From Bradyrhizobium ottawaense (GTDB taxonomy: Bacteria; Pseudomonadota; Alphaproteobacteria; Rhizobiales; Xanthobacteraceae), in assembly GCF_002278135.3 (NCBI RefSeq), contig NZ_CP029425.2, positions 3,882,001 to 3,946,000 of the forward strand: a DNA stretch of 64,000 bases. Reading direction: 5' to 3'. Below the pieces are notes generated by a model, which was given only the letters and a program-made list of their open reading frames with translations, made no database searches and was not told the origin of the DNA. Each line of letters begins with the position of its first letter. Positions within the stretch are counted from its first letter, which is position 1. This document shows, piece by piece, positions 14,804 through 22,301 of the stretch. The translations under genes were made by a program, and so were the position numbers.

Positions 14804-15469
14804 TCAGTGCTCCTCAATCGACATGCGTTGGCCAATCCGATCGTCCGGCCAACGGTGAAAAATCTGCGTCTCGATGCCGTCGGGACTGATGGTGGTCAGT
14901 TCGGCATAACCGCCGACGCGGGAATAACCATCGTCCGCGGGCGTCCGTCGCTGCAGATTGATGAGATCGCGCAGCCCGTTCACGATGTCCTCGGGGGCGT
15001 CGTCTGGATCCGGTGCGACGAAGCCAGTTGCCGCAACCAATTCATCGGATGGCCATGGGCCAAAGAAGGTCGATCCGACGGGGCAAATTAGATAGGGCCG
15101 CAGACCTATACCGCTGCTATCGTGGCCCGGCGTGCGGATGAAAAACAGTGACGGGCAACCACGAAAGAAGCCGGCGAGGTTCAGTTCGAAAGGTCGGTAC
15201 AGTCGAAATTCCTCGACGATCAACGGCAGCTCACGCGATACGATGCCGATCAGTTCGTCGAAGCTGGAAGCGCGTTTCTGAAGTTCGCGCGCCCCGGTGT
15301 CCAGGCCGAACGAATTGCCCCGACCGGTGATCACGGCCGGCCATTCGGGTATCGCGTGAATCTTGGACTTGAATTCAGTGACTGTGCCTTCGTCCAGATA
15401 CGCCGCCGCGTCCGTTGCGATCAAAATGCAATTATGTTTTTTGGAGGCGATCAGGTTGTTCGCGGTCAT
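14804..15469 (-). CDS. Hypothetical phage-type protein, possible Ntn-hydrolase fold
   Basis: This is a 221-residue protein. The segment CILIATDAAAYLDEGTVTEF followed by IPEWPAVITGRG has the strand-turn-strand look of proteasome-like Ntn hydrolases that monitor access to a substrate. This is a weak resemblance and no nucleophile can be fixed. The centre has RLYRPFELNLAGFFRG and the end is polar. The start overlaps the gene before it by ATGA (15466-15469), and the tape-measure-like gene begins 3 bases after the stop. I assign only a structural or tail-related context. Confidence 0.6.
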   Translation of the reverse strand: MTANNLIASKKHNCILIATDAAAYLDEGTVTEFKSKIHAIPEWPAVITGRGNSFGLDTGARELQKRASSFDELIGIVSRELPLIVEEFRLYRPFELNLAGFFRGCPSLFFIRTPGHDSSGIGLRPYLICPVGSTFFGPWPSDELVAATGFVAPDPDDAPEDIVNGLRDLINLQRRTPADDGYSRVGGYAELTTISPDGIETQIFHRWPDDRIGQRMSIEEH

Positions 15470-15717
15470 CGGTTCGAAGCCTTCCGCTGCTTGTCAACCG
15501 TCCCGATGGTCTGCTTGGCCATGGTAGATTTCGTGTCGATTTCCAGGGCCGCTGAAAAGATCGCTTCGAGCAAGTCACTATCGGCGCCGGTTTTCAGTTC
15601 GCGCAGCCGCTCGACAGCGTCGTCGCGCGCACGCTCGACGTCTGACGGGCTGCCACCGCTTGCCACGGCGCGGAGCGCCGCAGCTTCGAAATCGAGAACG
15701 ATCTGTTGGAGTGTCAC
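15466..15717 (-). CDS. Hypothetical small helical protein
   Basis: This is an 83-residue protein predicted as two long helices (LQQIVLDFEAAALRAVASGG and DVERARDDAVERLRELKTGA). The family is not recognised. It overlaps the next gene by ATGA and follows the 245-residue protein by 6 bases, so it belongs to the same leftward structural block. Its size and helical content would fit a tail or head-completion accessory. Confidence 0.6.
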   Translation of the reverse strand: MTLQQIVLDFEAAALRAVASGGSPSDVERARDDAVERLRELKTGADSDLLEAIFSAALEIDTKSTMAKQTIGTVDKQRKASNR

Positions 15718-15723
15718 GTCCGC

Positions 15724-16461
15724 TCACTCCGCCGCGGACGCGAGCGAGCCAAGCACGTTCAACGCTTCCGGCCCCTGACGCCGGTAAAGCTCGTCGAAAT
15801 CGGCGCCCGCATCAGTCAACAGCGGATCGACCAACGGCTTGGCCCACACACGGAAATCGGTCGCGTGTGCCACTTCCGCGGCGGCGCGGATCTCCTTGTC
15901 GGCCTCGCGAATGAGTTCGTCGGCCATCTCCATCGCGGCCACGTCCGCTGCGATCTTGGCCAGCTCGGCGCCATGCGTCTGCCGAAGCATCGCATTGACG
16001 AGTTCGCCGTGAACGCTCTCGGGTACGCCGGAGAGTTCGGCAGGCGCCCTGGCCACCGCGGCGGCGATGTCCGGATGGAGACGCTGCGCGCGCTCCCGCT
16101 GCTCCTGCGGGAGGCCGCGAACATAGGCGCGGAATTCTTGATCTTGCAGAACGCCAGCAAGATCATCCTTTTCGCGCCCCGGCAGCTTCGGCAGCGACGA
16201 CTTGATCTCGGCGCGAAGCTTTCGCAGAGTGACCCGGGATTGTGCGTTGGACTGAACGAGGCCGGCGATCTCGTCTCGCTTCGCAGCCTTCCGGCCGAGG
16301 TCGTTCAGGTGTTCCCATTGTGCTGACTTCGCAGCGCCTGCGGCCTTGTCTTTCACGCCGTTTTTGATCCCGAGCTGAATTCGCATGATCTCGCCGACTT
16401 GCTTCTGCACAGGGCGAGTTACGTCGAGCTGGTTGATGACGTCGGCGAAAAATTTGGACAT
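15724..16461 (-). CDS. Hypothetical helical phage-type protein
   Basis: This is a 245-residue, highly charged, mostly helical protein (for example GREKDDLAGVLQDQEFRAYV and AAMEMADELIREADKEIRAA). No family is recognised. The sequence does not show capsid or portal features. The long helical nature could suit a scaffold or adaptor. It lies between a small repeat-containing protein gene and the coupled block of tail-type genes. Confidence 0.6.
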   Translation of the reverse strand: MSKFFADVINQLDVTRPVQKQVGEIMRIQLGIKNGVKDKAAGAAKSAQWEHLNDLGRKAAKRDEIAGLVQSNAQSRVTLRKLRAEIKSSLPKLPGREKDDLAGVLQDQEFRAYVRGLPQEQRERAQRLHPDIAAAVARAPAELSGVPESVHGELVNAMLRQTHGAELAKIAADVAAMEMADELIREADKEIRAAAEVAHATDFRVWAKPLVDPLLTDAGADFDELYRRQGPEALNVLGSLASAAE

Positions 16462-16498
16462 TCGATTTCCTCTTTGAGGCTGCGCGGCCGGCGTCGGA

Positions 16499-16693
16499 TT
16501 ACTTGCGCGGGTCAGCCGGAACGATGGTCGTCACGCCGTTGACGGTGCTCGACATCGGAATGGGCGGCGTGGACGTGTGATGACCGAACGAGCCGTCGGA
16601 CTCCATGCGGTGCTGACCGCGCTCGGCGACGTGATGACCGAATGAGCCGCCGGATTCCATGAGCGGGGTGTTGGGAACGACTACCTTGGACAT
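16499..16693 (-). CDS. Small protein with duplicated GSFGHH motif
   Basis: The protein has 64 residues from the ATG at 16693, which has AAAGGAG 7 bases upstream. It contains two copies of a short unit, MESGGSFGHH and MESDGSFGHH, about 13 residues apart. The His-His pairs could bind metal. The family is unknown. It follows the AlpA-like gene in the leftward transcript. Confidence 0.55.
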   Translation of the reverse strand: MSKVVVPNTPLMESGGSFGHHVAERGQHRMESDGSFGHHTSTPPIPMSSTVNGVTTIVPADPRK

Positions 16694-16822
16694 TGCGAAA
16701 TCTCCTTTGATGATTGAATTGGCGCAGGGCCGGCGAGAGGAACGCACCAACCCCGCGCCGTTCAGCCGCTGCTCATGCGGCGGCGGTAAGTTGAAAGTTT
16801 GCACTCATGTTGATTGTCAACA

Positions 16823-17035
16823 TCACGCGGCGATAGGTTGGCCGCGCGCGGCGACGTCGCGTTCCCATGCGGCGAGTTCACCGAGGCGCCAGAAGCGAAG
16901 ACGAGCGATGTAGATTGGGCGAGGGAAGGTGGGGTCGTCTTTGAGGCGACGCTCGACCCACATATGGCTAACGCCGCCATAACGGGCGCGGAGTTGCGTC
17001 GTGCGGATCAGGGCGTTGGGATCTTCAGTGGACAT
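16823..17035 (-). CDS. AlpA-family DNA-binding protein
   Basis: This is a 70-residue protein with the AlpA/excisionase winged HTH: IRTTQLRARYGGVSHMWVER, then FPRPIYIARLRFW and ELAAWERD. Proteins of this type activate integrase genes or act as recombination directionality factors in satellites (known). It is the second such protein in the element. A perfect palindrome (17046-17058) lies 10 bases upstream of its start and may be its own operator. Confidence 0.83.
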   Translation of the reverse strand: MSTEDPNALIRTTQLRARYGGVSHMWVERRLKDDPTFPRPIYIARLRFWRLGELAAWERDVAARGQPIAA

Positions 17036-17045
17036 GCGGACCTCG

Positions 17046-17058
17046 TTGTTACTAACAA
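17046..17058. promoter_or_regulatory. Palindrome upstream of the AlpA-like gene
   Basis: TTGTTACTAACAA is a perfect 6+1+6 palindrome placed 10 bases before the start of the AlpA-like gene. A second inverted repeat (GTCCC...GGGAC, 17078-17097) lies further upstream. They sit in the divergence-free gap between the AlpA-like gene and the HTH gene at 17120, and are probable operator sites. Confidence 0.5.
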
Positions 17059-17119
17059 GGTCTCACAACTCATCACGTCCCGCTATCGAGTGGGACAGAG
17101 TGCCATTTCACGTTGACAG

Positions 17120-17542
17120 TTAGTGTCCGAGCAGAGCGCGGCGGATTGATTTCGCGCTGACGCCAAGTTTCGCGGCGGCGCGCTTGCTTGCTTCCGAGTC
17201 TGAAAATCCGCGATCACGCTCTGTCCAAAATGCTTTCCGCCGTTCAGCATCTCGGTCATGTGCTTTTTGATCGGGCGATTTGTATAGAGCCAGGCGACGA
17301 GCTATTTCGCCAAGCTCGCGGAGCGCTCCCAAGCGTTCGCCAAGACGATAACCAATGTAGGCCGCCGCCGCCGCATCGCCTTGCGCCAGGGTTCGGCGCA
17401 GTTCGTGGCAGGTTTCTGAAGCCCATGCAGCTACGCCATGGATATCGGCGGCGACGCATTCAGGGCGAGCCAAGATGTCCGCGGTGATGGCCTCAACCTC
17501 ATCTAATAGGGTCTCGACCTGTTGCGGGCGCTGAACCGTCAT
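17120..17542 (-). CDS. Hypothetical protein with C-terminal HTH, coupled to the integrase
   Basis: The protein has 140 residues from the ATG at 17542, which overlaps the integrase stop by ATGA. The N-terminal part is helical (VETLLDEVEAITADILAR), and the C-terminus SDSEASKRAAAKLGVSAKSI followed by RRALLG forms a likely helix-turn-helix. The longer in-frame start would lie deep inside the integrase gene and is rejected. Coupling to the integrase suggests a role in controlling integration or copy state; the family is unknown. Confidence 0.68.
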   Translation of the reverse strand: MTVQRPQQVETLLDEVEAITADILARPECVAADIHGVAAWASETCHELRRTLAQGDAAAAAYIGYRLGERLGALRELGEIARRLALYKSPDQKAHDRDAERRKAFWTERDRGFSDSEASKRAAAKLGVSAKSIRRALLGH

Positions 17543-18960
17543 GCCTGCTCCCTCTGAAACGGGAACACATTGCTGGCGGGACGACTGTTCACCAGATCGT
17601 CCACGTAGCGGGCCCATGCGGTGAATGCCTGCGTCTTCTCGCGGAGATATTTGTGCCGAGCGTAGACCCGGGCGACGCCGCGGATAGCGCCCGACGAGTG
17701 GTTGACGCAGGCTTCCGCGATCTCGATGGAGAACCCGAGCGCCTGCAAGCCGGAATAGAAGGTCCGGCGCAGGTCGTGCAATGTCCAGGGCTCAAATTGC
17801 GCGTTCGCGTCGCTCTTGCGCAACTCGGCAAGCATAGCTTCGTCGAACCGCTTCTTGGCCTTAGATAATCCGCTAATAGGCGTCTCGCCCGTCGTGGTGA
17901 ACAACAACCCTTTTCCCTTGATTGTGGGAAGGGACTTCAGCAGCGCAACGGCCTGAGGGCTGAGCGGCACAAGATGCTCGCGCCCATTCTTGGTTCGCTC
18001 TTTTGGGATCGTCCACAACGGCTCGTTCCATCGGCTGCCGTCGTCGAGAACGATTGAGGTGCCGTGCAAGTCCAGCTCGGTTCGCGGCAGCTCGCGTAGT
18101 TCGTCGCGGCGCTGCCCGAGCAGGATCAACCCCTGCACAAGACACCCAAAGGGGTAGCCCTCCCGATCGGCCACTTTCCAGGCGGCGACCAGCTCGGCGG
18201 CCGTCAACTTGCGTTCGCGCTCTGTCTCGCGGGCGACGGCATCGAGCGATGCGACCGGGGACGCCTCGCGCATGTCCCGGTCGACGCACCAATCGAAAAA
18301 GGTCTTGAGGGTGGTCAGAGTGCGATTGGCTGTCACGCCGCGGCCGGAATCGACCAGTGCGTCGAGCAGCACGATCGCGTCATGCTTGGTGATGGAAGCG
18401 AGGGGGCGACCTGACCATTTGCCGAGAACGCCATTCCCGGTCGTTCCCCACTCGCCCGGCTTTTCCGGATCTGCTTTTAGGCCGAAATAGTGGGCAGTGA
18501 GCAGGCGGGTAGATTCCCGCAGACCTTGGCGCTTGCGGCCCTTGTACCGCTTCAGGAATTCGATCATGGCCGCGTCGATCGTGTTGTCGCGGACCGCCTC
18601 CCGCTTGGCCTCAGCCTTTTCCTGGCGGCGCACATGGGTGGGGTCAATCCCGCGCCGGACGTCCTCGGCGGCGGCCGTGGCAAGCATCCGGGCTTGGCTG
18701 GGTGTCAGCGGATGGCCAATCTGCGGCTGAGCCGGGGAGGGGGTGAGCGCCAGCGGCCCGAGTGTGAGCTTCTTAGGCGCGCGCTGGCCGACCTCGTCGC
18801 GCTCGACCGGCGAGCGGAAGCGGAACACCCACGACTTGATGCCGGAGGGGTGGACCACCAAGAACAGGCCGGCGGCACCGCCGTCCGACTTCTCATAACG
18901 GACCGCGCGCGGCTTAAGCTGTTCGATTGCCAGGTTGGACAGCGCCCTAGTCTTCGCCAT
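17539..18960 (-). CDS. int: Tyrosine-type site-specific integrase (P4-like)
   Basis: This is a 473-residue integrase. An N-terminal DUF4102-like arm-binding domain (SDGGAAGLFLVVHPSGIKSW) is followed by a core-binding SAM-like domain and a catalytic domain. The catalytic set is visible: Arg in LGQRRDELRE (about 285), HDLRRTF (His395, Arg398), His421 in VNHSSG, and Tyr433 or Tyr438 in RVYARHKY. The gene starts about 160 bases from attR and reads inward. P4-type integrases commonly target tRNA 3' ends (known), which agrees with the 47-bp tRNA-Pro repeat. Nothing suggests inactivation. Confidence 0.94.
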   Translation of the reverse strand: MAKTRALSNLAIEQLKPRAVRYEKSDGGAAGLFLVVHPSGIKSWVFRFRSPVERDEVGQRAPKKLTLGPLALTPSPAQPQIGHPLTPSQARMLATAAAEDVRRGIDPTHVRRQEKAEAKREAVRDNTIDAAMIEFLKRYKGRKRQGLRESTRLLTAHYFGLKADPEKPGEWGTTGNGVLGKWSGRPLASITKHDAIVLLDALVDSGRGVTANRTLTTLKTFFDWCVDRDMREASPVASLDAVARETERERKLTAAELVAAWKVADREGYPFGCLVQGLILLGQRRDELRELPRTELDLHGTSIVLDDGSRWNEPLWTIPKERTKNGREHLVPLSPQAVALLKSLPTIKGKGLLFTTTGETPISGLSKAKKRFDEAMLAELRKSDANAQFEPWTLHDLRRTFYSGLQALGFSIEIAEACVNHSSGAIRGVARVYARHKYLREKTQAFTAWARYVDDLVNSRPASNVFPFQREQA

Positions 18961-19122
18961 GCCGTTACCCCAAGGTGCTCAGGGGTAACGTCTTGGTGCC
19001 GTTAGCGAACGTTACCCTGCGTGACTATCATGGCGTAACAATCGCAAAAAATCAATGAAAAACAGAGGAGTTTGCGCGGCCGGACGTTCAGTCTCGTTAC
19101 GCTTTGTTACGGTATAACCTTC
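18961..19122. promoter_or_regulatory. attP-arm region with clustered GTTAC motifs and integrase promoter
   Basis: Six GTTAC/GTAAC motifs occur in about 160 bases (starting at 18965, 18985, 19011, 19035, 19096 and 19106), against fewer than one expected by chance. The first two form an inverted repeat, GTTACCCC...GGGGTAAC (18964-18989). Their placement between the attR core and the integrase start, and two more copies beside attL, fits arm-type integrase or excisionase binding sites. The integrase promoter must also lie here. Confidence 0.6.
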
Positions 19123-19169
19123 GTCTGGGAGACTAGGGGTCGGAGGTTCAAATCCTCTCGCTCCGACCA
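19123..19169 (+). repeat. attR core (47-bp direct repeat, displaced tRNA-Pro 3' fragment)
   Basis: This is an exact copy of 2420-2466. No 5' half of a tRNA precedes it, so it is not a second tRNA gene but the original chromosomal 3' end displaced by integration. It lies about 160 bases upstream of the integrase start. Excision between the two copies would join tRNA-Pro directly to the outer-membrane protein gene at 19318. Confidence 0.95.
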
Positions 19170-19317
19170 TTTCAAAGAATCAAATTTTCGGGCGGGTTAC
19201 CGCGGGCCGCACGTTTGCGGTTGCAACGTTCCGCGAGTGTTGCCTTGACGTCACAGCGTGCAGCGTCAACATGATTTAAGAATTTCGGGCGCGTTGGAAT
19301 CGCGGAGGGGGCGTCCC

Positions 19318-20193
19318 GTGAGAAGAGTGCTGGCCGCTGTAGCAGTCTTGGCGAGTGTCGCGTCGGGGGCGGAAGCTGCTGACCAAAGCCCTTCACTTTT
19401 CACGAAAGCGCGCACAGCTGACCCCAGCCCGAGCTGGACGGGATTTTATGTAGGCGGCAACGTTGGTGGGGCATGGGCAAACCGGTCCGTGGTTTTTACG
19501 AGTGACGCCGCTTCCGCTTTCCTTTTCAATCCCGGAGTTCCGCTTGTAGCTCCGTTTGCGGGGCAGGTTGCTCTCAGCGCTCACGATTTTTCGATGAATG
19601 GTGTAACGGGAGGTTTGCAGGCGGGCTACAATTGGCAGCTGGGTGGCAAATGGCTCGTCGGCGTTGAAGGCGACTTGAGCGCATCCAGCTTGCGCGGAAG
19701 CGGTCGCGAAACCGCGCCGATTCTGCCCCCAGCTTTCACACAGACCATCTCGGCCGAGCAAAAGATTGATTGGTGGGGCAGTATTCGTGGGCGCTTTGGG
19801 GCGCTGGTCTCGCCTAGCGTTCTTCTGTATGGGACCGGCGGCTTCGCTTTTGGTCGGGTGGCGACATTTGACGACTATATCGTAAACGGACCGCCTGGAG
19901 GCTTCAGTATCTCCGTCAGCGGCACTTCATTTGCTTGTACAACGGGATTGACGTGCTTCACGGGGAGCAATTCCCGCATTCAGACCGGCTGGACGTTGGG
20001 TGGAGGCGGCGAATGGCGCTTTGCGCCTCGTTGGAGCTTCAAGGCCGAATATCTTTACGTTGACCTCGGCAAATCGTCAGTGACGGCCAACGCACTCGCA
20101 ACGGGTATTGGTCCGAACCTGTCCAGATACACTGCGAATTTCGGCCGGGCGGATTTCCACGTGGCGCGAGTGGGCGTGAACTATCACTTTTGA
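19318..20193 (+). CDS. Outer-membrane beta-barrel protein (Omp25/31-like porin family)
   Basis: The protein has 291 residues from a GTG at 19318 with GGAGGGG upstream. A signal peptide (VRRVLAAVAVLASVASGAEA) is followed by WTGFYVGGNVGGAWANR, the usual first strand of rhizobial OmpA-like small barrels. The end is ARVGVNYHF with a terminal Phe, typical of outer-membrane proteins. The central repeats of glycine and aromatic strands fit an 8-stranded barrel. It is the first chromosomal gene right of the integrated element. Function beyond membrane structure is not clear. Confidence 0.87.
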   Translation: MRRVLAAVAVLASVASGAEAADQSPSLFTKARTADPSPSWTGFYVGGNVGGAWANRSVVFTSDAASAFLFNPGVPLVAPFAGQVALSAHDFSMNGVTGGLQAGYNWQLGGKWLVGVEGDLSASSLRGSGRETAPILPPAFTQTISAEQKIDWWGSIRGRFGALVSPSVLLYGTGGFAFGRVATFDDYIVNGPPGGFSISVSGTSFACTTGLTCFTGSNSRIQTGWTLGGGGEWRFAPRWSFKAEYLYVDLGKSSVTANALATGIGPNLSRYTANFGRADFHVARVGVNYHF

Positions 20194-20222
20194 GCTTTGG
20201 AGCAGATCTCCGTAAGGGCCAC

Positions 20223-20846
20223 CTACCTCAAATACCCCACCACCATCCGCGTCGTCTCGTCCACCAGCGTCCGCACCATCTTCTCCGACAGCATCTCGGC
20301 GCCGTGCAGCACCGTGTTGTGCGCGATCGCTTCGATCGCGCTGACGCAGATGAAGGTTGCGACATCGAGATCGACCTTGCGCATCTCCTTGCGGCGGCTT
20401 TCGAGATAGGCGCGCACTAACGTTTGGATCTCTCGGTTGTAAGCTTCGACGTCTTTGAGCTGGCCGGTGCGTGGGATCTGCTCGGCGAGGACGCGGTGTA
20501 GCTTCGGATTGATGCGGTGGGCGTCGATCGCGACGGTGACGAGTTTTCGCACCGCCTTGTCGATCGGCAGATCGGCGACTTCAACGAGCGCGGCGCGGAC
20601 GATGCCCATGATCTCGTCGTTGTGACGGTCGATCACGGCGGCGACGAGCGCTTCCTTGCTTGGAAAATACTGGTAGAGCGAACCGACGCTGACGCCGGCG
20701 ATTTCGGCGATGCGGTTGGTGCTGGCCTTCTCAAAACCTTCGCGGACCAGAATGCGAGCGGTCGCCTCGACCAGAGCGTCGATGGTGGCGCGTGATCGCG
20801 CCTGCGAGGCATTTTTCCGGGGTTTTGTCGGCGGTTGGCGAGCCAC
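20223..20846 (-). CDS. TetR-family transcriptional repressor
   Basis: The protein has 207 residues from the GTG at 20846; the ATG at 20894 is less likely because it lies inside the operator palindrome. The HTH is TNRIAEIAGVSVGSLYQYFP near residues 35-55. The C-terminal ligand domain contains HRVLAEQIPRTGQL and AIEAIAHNTVLHG. It is divergent from an esterase gene, the usual arrangement for TetR repressors that control a neighbouring enzyme and themselves. The ligand may be an ester or lipid-like compound (inference). Confidence 0.87.
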   Translation of the reverse strand: MARQPPTKPRKNASQARSRATIDALVEATARILVREGFEKASTNRIAEIAGVSVGSLYQYFPSKEALVAAVIDRHNDEIMGIVRAALVEVADLPIDKAVRKLVTVAIDAHRINPKLHRVLAEQIPRTGQLKDVEAYNREIQTLVRAYLESRRKEMRKVDLDVATFICVSAIEAIAHNTVLHGAEMLSEKMVRTLVDETTRMVVGYLR

Positions 20847-20860
20847 GATCTTGTGATCCG

Positions 20861-20895
20861 AATGCGAGTAGGAAAAGCGAGCGAATACTCGCATT
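20861..20895. promoter_or_regulatory. Inverted-repeat operator between the tetR and esterase genes
   Basis: AATGCGAGTA (20861-20870) and TACTCGCATT (20886-20895) are perfect 10-base inverted arms separated by 15 bases. The site lies just upstream of the preferred tetR start (20846) and about 70 bases before the esterase start (20967). It is the most likely operator for the TetR protein, shutting both genes. Confidence 0.7.
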
Positions 20896-20966
20896 ATATC
20901 GGCAGGTGGCGGTGGGTCGGCAAGCCCCTTGTCGCCGTTTCGAAAGTGCCAGATGGGGATGTGGCC

Positions 20967-21941
20967 ATGAGCGTTGCCAGACTAGTGTCGGCCTTGCAGT
21001 TCTGCCCGGGCGGTTGCGTGTTCGGTCCACCGGCCCGGCGCGATCCCGCCCCAAGCCTGCAAAGTCGCGTCTTCAACATGCTGCTCGCCCTGCTGCCCTA
21101 CAAGCAGCAGCTGGCATCAATCGAAGCCGTGCAGGCGCATGTGCAGAAGCTCGCCTTGCAGCCGGCCTCTTACGAGCCGCCGGGCCTGGGGCGCGGCGTC
21201 GAGGCGACGCTGACCAAGATGGGCGGCTGGCCGGTCTATTACACCGCGCCGTCGTCGGGCTTCGAGGACTGCAACTACGTCATGTTCCTGCACGGCGGCG
21301 GCTTCATCAACGAGATCGCGCCGGCGCACTGGCGCTTCGTTGGCGAGATGACGCGCAAGGCGCGCGTGTCGTGCGTCGTGCCGATCTATCCGTTGGCGCC
21401 GCGCGCGACTGCCAAGGACGTCGTGCCGGCAACGGGTGAGCTGCTGCGCATGCTGCTGGAAGACGCCGGATCCGCAAAGGTCACGGTGGTCGGCAACTCG
21501 GCCGGCGCTGGCCTCGCGCTCGCTGCCTGCCAATGGCTACGCGATCGCGGTCATCGGCAGCCTAACCAGATGGTGCTGATCTCGCCGGCGGGCGATGCGT
21601 CGGTCAGCCGTCCGGAGCAGATTGAGATCGCAAAGCGCGATCCGATCCAGGACATTCCGGGGATCGTCGAGGCCGGGCGGCTCTATGCCGGCGCGCTCGA
21701 TATCGGCCATCCCTTCGTCAGCCCGCTCAACGGCGCTTTCCGCTGTCTCGCGCCGATGACGATCTTCGCTGGGACTCGCGATCTGCTCTATCCCGACAGC
21801 GTCGATCTCGCCGAGCGGGCGAGGGCGGTGGGCGTGCCGGTCGAGCTGCATCTGCTGCGTGACCAGCCACACAACTACGCGCTGATGCCGACGCCGGAAG
21901 GGCGCAGGGCGCGTGCGCTCATCATGCGCATGGTGGCTTAG
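20967..21941 (+). CDS. Alpha/beta-hydrolase esterase (HSL family)
   Basis: The protein has 324 residues from the ATG at 20967. The HSL-family signature is present: oxyanion motif HGGGF (near residue 110), nucleophile elbow GNSAGAG (near 177), acid in GTRDLLYPD and His in QPHNYALM. The longer frame starting at 20835 would cover the TetR operator and part of tetR and is rejected. These enzymes hydrolyse short acyl esters in the cytoplasm. The divergent tetR gene probably regulates it. The substrate cannot be inferred. Confidence 0.87.
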   Translation: MSVARLVSALQFCPGGCVFGPPARRDPAPSLQSRVFNMLLALLPYKQQLASIEAVQAHVQKLALQPASYEPPGLGRGVEATLTKMGGWPVYYTAPSSGFEDCNYVMFLHGGGFINEIAPAHWRFVGEMTRKARVSCVVPIYPLAPRATAKDVVPATGELLRMLLEDAGSAKVTVVGNSAGAGLALAACQWLRDRGHRQPNQMVLISPAGDASVSRPEQIEIAKRDPIQDIPGIVEAGRLYAGALDIGHPFVSPLNGAFRCLAPMTIFAGTRDLLYPDSVDLAERARAVGVPVELHLLRDQPHNYALMPTPEGRRARALIMRMVA

Positions 21942-22061
21942 GGGGACGGTGTGACCGTGGTCACAGGGCGCGCCGCCTCGATGGGGCTGGCGCTGACGGT
22001 GCTCGCGCGGAGGGCACGGCGGCCCCCGGGCGTTTCCTCGGATCAGTAGTTTTGCGGGGCC

Positions 22062-22301
22062 TTAGGCGTGGCCCTTGATCTCGTAATGGCCGGGCACGCA
22101 TTTGTACCGATCCAGGCGCCAATTGGCGTGATAGATCGGATGCTCACCCATCCATTTCGCGAGCGGCGCCTGTGCGCCGATCGCACATTGCATCATCGAC
22201 ATCTCGGGCGTCATGTTGCTGTCGGTCACGATTTCCTCGATGCAACTGCCTGAGCTGGCTGCACTCAGCCGGCAGAGCACGGCAACGACGGTCACGAACA
22301 T
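22062..22301 (-). CDS. Small conserved hypothetical secreted-type protein
   Basis: The protein has 79 residues from the ATG at 22301, where GAGGTGACAGGA precedes the start. The N-terminus MFVTVVAVLCRL is hydrophobic and may be a short signal sequence. Four cysteines (at about 10, 19, 38 and 68) and the ending YKCVPGHYEIKG suggest a small disulfide-bonded fold. The family has no known role; I recall similar sequences only in Bradyrhizobium relatives. Confidence 0.65.
   Translation of the reverse strand: MFVTVVAVLCRLSAASSGSCIEEIVTDSNMTPEMSMMQCAIGAQAPLAKWMGEHPIYHANWRLDRYKCVPGHYEIKGHA

Larger units (their letters stand above)
2420..19169. mobile_element. tRNA-Pro-integrated phage satellite or reduced prophage (16.7 kb)
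   Basis: The element is delimited by exact 47-bp direct repeats (2420-2466 and 19123-19169). One lies in an intact tRNA gene and the other is a displaced tRNA 3' fragment. Contents are an integrase at the right end, AlpA-like proteins, a primase-helicase with an origin-like region, small and split large terminase genes, a few tail genes and two cargo cassettes. No major capsid, portal, prohead protease, tail tube, baseplate, holin or endolysin gene could be found. The small size and this gene set fit a satellite that borrows a helper's particles or a decayed prophage; sequence alone does not decide which. Confidence 0.85.

Noticed and set aside
19123..19169. Second tRNA-Pro
   Set aside because: Only the 3' half is present; there is no acceptor 5' strand or D-arm, so it is an att duplicate.
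20835..20966. N-terminal extension of the esterase
   Set aside because: It covers the TetR operator and overlaps tetR; the homologous part starts later.
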